Assembly: GCA_900551635.1 (NCBI GenBank)
Contig: URWQ01000020.1
Coordinates: 1 to 13,202, forward strand
Length of the DNA: 13,202 bases
Source: an uncultured Collinsella sp.
GTDB lineage: Bacteria; Actinomycetota; Coriobacteriia; Coriobacteriales; Coriobacteriaceae
Reading direction: 5' to 3'
In this document: positions 7,368-13,202 of the stretch, piece after piece
How positions within the stretch are numbered: position 1 is the first letter of the stretch
Layout of the letters: each line of letters opens with the position of its first letter
Translations under genes and position numbers: made by a program
Notes under the pieces: model-generated
Databases searched by the model: none
Seen by the model: the letters and a program-made list of their open reading frames with translations, nothing else
What the model was told of the DNA's origin: nothing

Positions 7368-8750
7368 GTGGAATTCATTGGCAGGGAGCGTGAACTCTCC
7401 CGTATTAAGAAAACGCTCAAAGCACCCGAGCAGCGCAATGTTCTCATTTACGGCAGGCGTCGCGTCGGAAAAAGTGAGCTCATCAAGCAGGCGCTAACCG
7501 ATTTGTCGGACGTCGCAACGGTCTATTACGAGTGCCGCCAAACCTCCGAGGCAGACAACCTCGAGAGTCTGTCCGTCCTTGTTGCTGAAGCGCTGAGCTT
7601 TCCTCCGCTCGCCTTCACAGGCATCCGCGAGCTCATCGAATTTCTGTTTGCCCAAGCTAAAGACAAGAACATTACCCTCGTTCTCGACGAATACCCCTAC
7701 TTGAGAGATGCGGTTAAAGGCCTAGACAGCATTCTTCAGACCTCAATCGACGCCCACAGGGAAGACTCACGTTTAAACATTGTCCTGTGCGGCTCCTACG
7801 TTGAGATTATGAAATCCCTCATCGAGCATGAAAGCCCCCTCTACGGGCGAATTGATCTCGCACTTGAGCTTAAGCCCATGGATTACTTTGACGCTGCGAA
7901 GTTCTATCCCGCGTTCTCGCCCGAGGACAAGGTGCGGCTCTATAGCGTTTTTGGCGGCATCCCCTTTTACAATCGCCTCATCGATCAATCCCAAAGCGTA
8001 CGCGACAACATCATCGAGCTCGTCACGGAACCTGGCGCCCGCTTAGAAAGCGAGGTGCCGTCCTATCTCAACGCCGAGATCTCGAAGATGACCAACGCCA
8101 ACGAAGTTTTCGGGGCTCTCGCACAAGGTTACTCCCGTTGGGGGGACGTGCTGGCACAGTCGCATGTCTCGAGCGGTCCGGCCATGGCAGACGTGCTCGA
8201 CAAGCTCATGTCACTCGAAATCGTCCAAAAGCGTGCACCCATCAACGACCCTACGAACAAGCGCAAGTCTGGCTACTTTGTAGTGGACCCACTTTCGCTC
8301 TTTTACTATCGCTATGTTTTCCGCAATGCCTCAGCGCGTCAGCTGCTCGACCCGGAAGTCTTCTATGATCGTCACGTCTCCCAAGACTTCGAGGAAAACT
8401 ACGTTCCTCATATGTTCGAGGAGATCTGCCGTCAATACCTCGTGCGGCAGAACAGGACCGGCAAGATCGAACCGGCTTTCGACGCCATAGGCAAGTACTG
8501 GTACGACGATCCCGCAAACAAAACGAGCGGCGAATTCGACGTGGTAACGCAAGACCCCGAGGGCTACGCATTCTACGAAGCAAAGTTCCGCAAATCCCCC
8601 GTCACGCAAAAAATGGTCGACGAGGAAATCACCCAAGTCGAGGCAACGGGGCTCAAGTGCCATCGCTATGGATTCTTCTCCCGTTCGGGCTTCGAAGCTG
8701 GCGAAAGCGATCGAACCGTCTTCATCGACCTGCCGCAGATGTTTGGATAG
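7368..8750 (+). CDS. AAA-type ATPase (ATPase_2 family) with C-terminal DUF234/PD-(D/E)XK-like region
   Basis: The start is GTG 7368, with GGAAGG at 7352-7357 and a TAA immediately before it, so no longer frame is possible. Residues 1-230 form the P-loop domain: FIGRERELSRI at the N-terminus, Walker A GRRRVGKS (29-36), Walker B TLVLDEYPY (103-111, with D107 and E108) and a sensor-like segment IVLCGS. The middle part is helical, probably winged-helix. The C-terminal region contains GEFDVV (388-393) and FYEAKF (402-407), spaced as the D...ExK core of PD-(D/E)XK nucleases (D391, E404, K406). This layout matches the archaeal-type ATPase plus DUF234 family, common in Coriobacteriia, archaea and other gut bacteria, whose physiological role is not settled. 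A role in DNA transactions or defence is only inference. The gene stands alone; no clear terminator separates it from the topoisomerase operon. Confidence 0.9.
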   Translation: MEFIGRERELSRIKKTLKAPEQRNVLIYGRRRVGKSELIKQALTDLSDVATVYYECRQTSEADNLESLSVLVAEALSFPPLAFTGIRELIEFLFAQAKDKNITLVLDEYPYLRDAVKGLDSILQTSIDAHREDSRLNIVLCGSYVEIMKSLIEHESPLYGRIDLALELKPMDYFDAAKFYPAFSPEDKVRLYSVFGGIPFYNRLIDQSQSVRDNIIELVTEPGARLESEVPSYLNAEISKMTNANEVFGALAQGYSRWGDVLAQSHVSSGPAMADVLDKLMSLEIVQKRAPINDPTNKRKSGYFVVDPLSLFYYRYVFRNASARQLLDPEVFYDRHVSQDFEENYVPHMFEEICRQYLVRQNRTGKIEPAFDAIGKYWYDDPANKTSGEFDVVTQDPEGYAFYEAKFRKSPVTQKMVDEEITQVEATGLKCHRYGFFSRSGFEAGESDRTVFIDLPQMFG

Positions 8751-8792
8751 GACAGGACAGGTCCCTCCCGTATTCCAAGCATTCATTATCTA

Positions 8793-8810
8793 ATCGAACG
8801 ATTGTTCGAT
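8793..8810. promoter_or_regulatory. Perfect LexA (SOS) box upstream of the topoisomerase operon
   Basis: ATCGAACGATTGTTCGAT is an exact inverted repeat of 7-bp arms around GATT, and contains TCGAAC-N4-GTTCGA, the LexA-binding consensus of mycobacteria and other actinobacteria (CGAAC-N4-GTTCG core in Gram-positives generally). It lies 97 bases before the ATG of the B-subunit gene and overlaps or just precedes the candidate promoters. No second copy was seen in the window. Confidence 0.8.
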
Positions 8811-8853
8811 GGATTTCGTGTTGGTTGGAATCGTCTGTGGGCTGGGCTATGCT
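8803..8853 (+). promoter_or_regulatory. Candidate promoter(s) of the type II topoisomerase operon
   Basis: Two weak sigma-70-type pairs with 17-base spacers fit. TTGTTC (8803-8808) with TGGAAT (8826-8831) has its -35 inside the LexA box. TTGGAA (8825-8830) with TATGCT (8848-8853) begins 15 bases after the box. The sequence alone does not decide between them; either could be blocked by bound LexA. Confidence 0.4.
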
Positions 8854-8907
8854 ACCTTGACTATCTATATGACTTAAACGCAGCAAAGGAGCACCGAGAG
8901 AGCGAGT

Positions 8908-10905
8908 ATGGCAAAAAACACCGCAAACTATGGTAACGACAGTATCCGCCAGCTCAAGGACGAGGAGCGCGTACGCCTGCGCCCTGCCGTCATCTTTGGC
9001 TCGGACGGGCTCGACGGCTGCGCGCATGCCGCCTTCGAGATCCTGTCCAACGCCGTTGACGAAGCGCGCCAGGGCTACGGCAAGCTCATCACCCTCACTG
9101 CCTTTCGCGATGGCTCTATCCAGGTAGAGGATAACGGCCGCGGCTGCCCGCTCGATTGGAACCCCTCCGAAAAGCGCTTTAACTGGGAGCTCGTCTTTTG
9201 CGAGCTCTACGCCGGCGGCAAATACAACAACAACCAGGGCGGCGACTACGACTTCTCGCTCGGCACCAACGGCCTGGGCTCGTGCGCGACTCAGTACGCT
9301 TCCGAGTACATGGATGTCACGGTTTGGCGCGATGGCAACAAGTACTCTCTGCACTTTAAGAAGGGTAAGGTTGTCGGCGCCAAGAAGAAGGCACTCGAGA
9401 TTGAGCCCAGCGACGAGAACCGCACCGGCACCACTATCAAGTGGCGCCCCGATCTTGAGGTCTTTACCTCCATCAGTATCCCCCACGATTGGTATCGCGA
9501 GACCATGCGCCGTCAGGCCGTGGTCAACGCCAACGTGACCTTCCGCCTGCGCATCGAGGGCGACGATGGTGAGTTTTCCGAAGAGGATTTTTGCTATCCC
9601 AAGGGCATCGAGGACTACGTGCTCGAGAAGGTCGGTACCGACTACCTTACCGAGCCCTTCTTTATCGAGGCCGACCGTCGCGGTCGCGATCGCGAGGACC
9701 TGCCCGATTACAACGTAAAAATCACCGCATGCATGTGCTTCTCGCGCACCTTCATGATGCAGGAGTACTACCACAACTCATCGTGGCTCGAGAACGGCGG
9801 TTCGCCCGAGAAGGCCGCCCGCAGCGCTTTGACCAGCGCCATCGATGCCTACATTAAGCAACAGGGCAAATACAACAAAAACGAGAGCGGCATTAAGTGG
9901 CAAGACGTCCAGGACTGTCTGGTGCTGGTAACCAACTGCTTCTCCACCCAGACGTCCTACGAAAACCAGACCAAGAAGGCCATCAATAACCGCTTTATCC
10001 AGCAGGCCATGACTGCCTTCTTTAAGGAGCGCCTCTCGACCTACTTGATCGAGAACAAAGATGCCGCCAACAAGATCATGGAGCAGGTGCTCATCAACAA
10101 GCGCTCGCGCGAGAACGCCGAGAAGACGCGTCAGAGCATCAAGACCAACCTGCAGCAGAAGACCGACATGGCCAACCGCGTGCAGAAGTTCATCGACTGC
10201 CGCTCCAAGGACAAGAGCCGTCGCGAGATCTACATCGTAGAGGGCGACTCGGCAGCAGGCGCCATTCGCACCTCGCGCGATGCCGAGTTCCAGGGCGTTA
10301 TGCCCGTCCGCGGCAAGATCCTCAACTGCCTGAAGGAGGACTACCCGCGCATCTTTAAGTCCGACATCATCATGGACCTCATGCGCGTGCTGGGCTGCGG
10401 CGTGGAGATCAAGGACAAGCGCATCAAGAACCTCGGTGCCTTTGACCTGGACAACCTCAACTGGAACAAGGTCATCATCTGTACGGACGCCGACGTCGAC
10501 GGTTATCACATCCGCACGCTCGTGCTCACCATGCTCTACCGCCTGGTGCCCACGCTTATCGACGAGGGCTACGTGTATATCGCCGAGTCGCCGCTCTACG
10601 AGATCAACTGCAAAGAGAAGACCTACTTTGCCTACACCGAGCTCGAGAAGAACGGCATCCTTAAGGAGATCGGCGACCAAAAGTGCTCGATCAACCGCTC
10701 CAAGGGTCTTGGTGAGAACGACCCGGACATGATGTGGCTCACCACCATGAACCCCGAGACGCGTCGCCTGATCAAGGTTGAGCCCGAGGACGTCACCAAG
10801 ATGGAAACCATGTTCAACCTGTTGCTGGGCAACGACGAGGCGGGCCGCAAGCGCCATATCTCCGAGCACGGCAAGGAATACCTGGACCAGCTGGACCTGC
10901 AATAG
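8908..10905 (+). CDS. parE: Type II DNA topoisomerase B subunit, ParE/GyrB-like (divergent)
   Basis: This 665-residue ATPase subunit makes an A2B2 enzyme with the next gene. The GHKL domain shows E44 and N48 (EILSNAVDEA), D75 in DNGRG and a lid written GTNGLG (119-124) where GyrB/ParE usually have GLHGVG. The transducer domain has the QTK loop (354-356). The TOPRIM domain has E445 in EGDSAAG and the metal-binding TDADVDG (526-532), then the standard SKGLGEND and LDLQ end. Motifs needed for ATP hydrolysis and Mg2+ binding are all present. The divergent lid and sequence set it apart from the usual dnaA-linked gyrB; similar second pairs occur in Clostridia and Coriobacteriia, variously named gyrase or topoisomerase IV. 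The symbol reflects that class. ATG 8908 is the only in-frame start here, though the AAAGGAG at 8885-8891 is 16 bases away, unusually far. A LexA box lies upstream. Confidence 0.93.
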   Translation: MAKNTANYGNDSIRQLKDEERVRLRPAVIFGSDGLDGCAHAAFEILSNAVDEARQGYGKLITLTAFRDGSIQVEDNGRGCPLDWNPSEKRFNWELVFCELYAGGKYNNNQGGDYDFSLGTNGLGSCATQYASEYMDVTVWRDGNKYSLHFKKGKVVGAKKKALEIEPSDENRTGTTIKWRPDLEVFTSISIPHDWYRETMRRQAVVNANVTFRLRIEGDDGEFSEEDFCYPKGIEDYVLEKVGTDYLTEPFFIEADRRGRDREDLPDYNVKITACMCFSRTFMMQEYYHNSSWLENGGSPEKAARSALTSAIDAYIKQQGKYNKNESGIKWQDVQDCLVLVTNCFSTQTSYENQTKKAINNRFIQQAMTAFFKERLSTYLIENKDAANKIMEQVLINKRSRENAEKTRQSIKTNLQQKTDMANRVQKFIDCRSKDKSRREIYIVEGDSAAGAIRTSRDAEFQGVMPVRGKILNCLKEDYPRIFKSDIIMDLMRVLGCGVEIKDKRIKNLGAFDLDNLNWNKVIICTDADVDGYHIRTLVLTMLYRLVPTLIDEGYVYIAESPLYEINCKEKTYFAYTELEKNGILKEIGDQKCSINRSKGLGENDPDMMWLTTMNPETRRLIKVEPEDVTKMETMFNLLLGNDEAGRKRHISEHGKEYLDQLDLQ

Positions 10906-10950
10906 CAGTAAATCGATAACGACGGCCCATAAGAAGTTCAAGAGGAAATC

Positions 10951-13191
10951 GTGGCAAAGAAGAAGACGAAGAACCAGCCAAAGAAAAAGCAGGTCAACGC
11001 CGAGAACGTCATCGGCCTGCACTCCGAGGTCACCGACCAGCCGATCACGCAGACGCTCGAGGTCAACTACATGCCCTACGCCATGAGCGTCAACGTCTCG
11101 CGTGCGTTCCCCGAGATTGACGGCTTTAAGCCCTCGCATCGCAAGCTGCTCTACACCATGTACAAGATGGGCCTGCTCAAGGGCGAGCGCCAGAAGAGCG
11201 CCAACATCGTGGGCCAGACCATGAAGCTCAACCCGCATGGCGACGCCGCAATCTACGAGACGATGGTGCGTCTGGCCACCGGCAACGAAGCGCTGCTCGC
11301 GCCGTTCGTTGAGTCGAAGGGCAACTTTGGCAAGTACTATTCGGGCGACCTGAGCTACGCCGCCTCGCGTTATACCGAGGCCAAGCTCTCCCCCATCAGC
11401 GCCGAGATCTTCAAGGACATCGACAAGGACCCGGTCGACTTCGTCGACAGCTACGACGGCGCCATGAAGGAGCCGCGCCTGCTGCCCACCACGTTCCCCA
11501 ATATCCTCGTCTCGGCCAACAAGGGCATCGGCGTCGCCATGGCGTCCGACATCTGCGGCTTTAACCTCAACGAGGTCTGCACTGCCACCATGCACTACCT
11601 GCAGGACCCCGACTGCGACCTGCTCGAGTACATGCCCATGCCCGACTTCTCGACCGGCGGCGAGATTATCTACCGCCGCGAGGAGATGGAGAAGATTGTC
11701 GAGACCGGCCTTGGCAGCTTCCAAATCCGCTCCCGCTGGCGCTGGATTCCCGAAGAGCGCATCATCGAGGTCTACGAGATCCCCTACACCACCAAGACCG
11801 ATGTCATCATCGAGCGCATCGTCAAGCTCTCCAAGGAGGGCAAGGTCAAGGAGATTGCCGACATCCGCGACGAAACCGACCTCTCGGGCCTGCGCATCGC
11901 CATCGACCTTAAGCGTGGCGTCGACCCCGACAAGCTCATGGCCAAGCTCTATCGCTCGACCACGCTGCAGGATTCGTTCTCGTGCAACTTCAACGTGCTC
12001 GTCGACGGCTATCCCCGTGTTATGGGCGTGCGCCAGATTCTGCACGAGTGGGTCAAGTGGCGTATTGAGTCCACGCGCCGCCGCATTAACTTTGACCTGG
12101 GCAAAAAGTCCGAGCGCCTGCACCTGCTGCACGGCCTCGAGGCGATCTTGCTCGACATCGACAAGGCCATCGCCATCATCCGCGGCACCAAGCTCGAAGC
12201 CGAGGTCGTGCCCAACCTTATGAAGGGTTTCGACATCGACGAGACCCAGGCAGAGTTTGTCGCCGAGCTTAAGCTCCGCAACATCAACGAGGAGTACATC
12301 CTCAACCGCACCAAGGACATTGCCAAGCTTGAGGGCGAGATTGCCGAGCTTGAGGAGATCCTCTCCAGCGAGGAGAACATCAAGAAGGTCATCAGCGACG
12401 AGCTGGCTGCGGTCAACAAGAAATATGTGATGCCGCGTCGTACGGGCAGGATCGAGCCCCACGAGGTTATCGAGGTAAGCTTGGAGCCCGAGGTCGAGGA
12501 GTACCCGGTCACCATCATGCTCTCGCGTGATGGCTACCTTAAGAAGATGACGGACCGCGTACTCAAGAAGGCGACCACGCTCAAGTACAAGGACGGTGAC
12601 AAACCCTTTATCGAATTCCCGTCCTCCAACACCCACGAACTGCTGGTCTTTACCAACAAGAGTCAGGTGTACAAGTGCAAGGTTGCGGCGTTTGATGACA
12701 CCAAATCGGCCCAGCTGGGCTCGTACCTGCCGACCGATCTCGAGATGGAACCCGACGAGAGTGTCATCTGGGTCATCGACCCCGAGGACTACAAAGCCGA
12801 CGTGCTGTTCGTCTTTGAGAACGGCCGCGTGGTGCGCGTCGCGCTTTCTGGATACGTCACCAAGACCAACCGCAAGCGCCTTAAGAACGCCATCTACGGT
12901 GGCAGCAAGCTACTGTATGCCCAGGTGCTCAAGGAAGATCGCGACATCGCGCTGGTCTCGAGCGACTACCGCCTGATGAACTTCAACACGTCGCTGCTCA
13001 AGACCAAGACGACCACCAACACGCAGGGCGTCCAGGCTTTCACGGCCAAGAAGGGCCGCTCGGTCACCACCGTCGGCACGACCGAGGAGATCCTTGGCGC
13101 CGGCGTCTCGGCCGAGAAGTTCACCGCGCAGAGTCTGCCCTCCGCCGGTGCTCTTATGAAAGAAAACGACATGCCGAGCCTGTTTGACTAG
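10951..13191 (+). CDS. parC: Type II DNA topoisomerase A subunit, ParC/GyrA-like (divergent)
   Basis: This 746-residue DNA cleavage/rejoining subunit starts at GTG 10951, with AGAGG 5 bases upstream, 45 bases after the B-subunit stop. A Lys-rich tail (1-14) precedes the winged-helix domain: DGFKPSHRK (57-65), NPHGDAAIYE (94-103) and catalytic Tyr141 in SRYTEAKL. Ala99 and Glu103 stand where E. coli GyrA has Ser83 and Asp87, the quinolone-contact residues. A coiled-coil segment lies near 451-480. The C-terminal beta-pinwheel (about 500-746) has no GyrA box: where QRRGGKG would fall in the first blade it reads KKATTLKYKDGD (539-550). By family knowledge that favours relaxation/decatenation (topoisomerase IV) over negative supercoiling. 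Length equals ParC, shorter than typical GyrA. It ends in an acidic MPSLFD. Calling it gyrase A would be the main alternative. Confidence 0.93.
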   Translation: MAKKKTKNQPKKKQVNAENVIGLHSEVTDQPITQTLEVNYMPYAMSVNVSRAFPEIDGFKPSHRKLLYTMYKMGLLKGERQKSANIVGQTMKLNPHGDAAIYETMVRLATGNEALLAPFVESKGNFGKYYSGDLSYAASRYTEAKLSPISAEIFKDIDKDPVDFVDSYDGAMKEPRLLPTTFPNILVSANKGIGVAMASDICGFNLNEVCTATMHYLQDPDCDLLEYMPMPDFSTGGEIIYRREEMEKIVETGLGSFQIRSRWRWIPEERIIEVYEIPYTTKTDVIIERIVKLSKEGKVKEIADIRDETDLSGLRIAIDLKRGVDPDKLMAKLYRSTTLQDSFSCNFNVLVDGYPRVMGVRQILHEWVKWRIESTRRRINFDLGKKSERLHLLHGLEAILLDIDKAIAIIRGTKLEAEVVPNLMKGFDIDETQAEFVAELKLRNINEEYILNRTKDIAKLEGEIAELEEILSSEENIKKVISDELAAVNKKYVMPRRTGRIEPHEVIEVSLEPEVEEYPVTIMLSRDGYLKKMTDRVLKKATTLKYKDGDKPFIEFPSSNTHELLVFTNKSQVYKCKVAAFDDTKSAQLGSYLPTDLEMEPDESVIWVIDPEDYKADVLFVFENGRVVRVALSGYVTKTNRKRLKNAIYGGSKLLYAQVLKEDRDIALVSSDYRLMNFNTSLLKTKTTTNTQGVQAFTAKKGRSVTTVGTTEEILGAGVSAEKFTAQSLPSAGALMKENDMPSLFD

Positions 13192-13202
13192 GACGACGGC
13201 AG

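Noticed and set aside
8722..9774. A 350-codon minus-strand open frame over the start of the B-subunit gene
   Set aside because: Shadow of the topoisomerase gene; it also runs through the LexA box and promoter region and has no recognisable domain.
9778..12636. A 952-codon open frame on the minus strand across both topoisomerase genes
   Set aside because: It is exactly in phase with the codons of both plus-strand genes, so it would be interrupted only by TTA, CTA or TCA codons, which these strongly biased genes avoid. Its Val/Leu/Asp/His-rich translation has no recognisable domain. It is a by-product of codon use.

Overview
The window reads as a high-GC, chromosomal segment of a Coriobacteriia-type actinobacterium (Collinsella-like). 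I infer this from the GC-rich codon use, the LAXTG-type wall-sorting signal, the soluble helical-repeat LuxR regulator and the divergent second type II topoisomerase pair. No rRNA or marker gene is present to prove the taxon. Genes fill nearly all of it and no gene-free gap exceeds 300 bases.

Left part (1-6196, plus strand): the C-terminal half of a sensor histidine kinase cut by the window edge, then a LuxR-type regulator with an alpha-helical N-terminal region, then a very large (1464 aa) exported protein. That protein has a twin-arginine-like signal at the N-terminus and a Gly/Ser linker, LAGTG sorting motif, hydrophobic stretch and charged tail at the C-terminus, so it is probably covalently attached to the cell wall. 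The regulator directly upstream is a natural candidate for its control.

Middle part (6246-8750): a strong hairpin separates the surface-protein gene from a convergent minus-strand operon of a small XRE/Cro-type repressor and a four-helix membrane protein. That operon has a near-consensus promoter (TTGACA, 17 bases, TATATT) surrounded by three GACAGATAT-like half-sites, a good autoregulation candidate. Divergent from it is a 460-aa AAA-type ATPase with a C-terminal DUF234-like, PD-(D/E)XK-looking region. Its leader carries four copies of an 18-bp palindromic unit, the last of which contains the ribosome binding site.

Right part (8793-13191): a two-gene operon for a divergent type II topoisomerase, B subunit (GHKL ATPase plus TOPRIM) then A subunit (catalytic Tyr141). 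It lacks a recognisable GyrA box, so I call it ParE/ParC-like. A perfect actinobacterial-type LexA box (TCGAAC-N4-GTTCGA) lies upstream, and the A subunit has Ala where GyrA has the quinolone-contact Ser83. Together these suggest a DNA-damage-inducible topoisomerase that may be less sensitive to quinolones; this is the most interesting hypothesis in the window.
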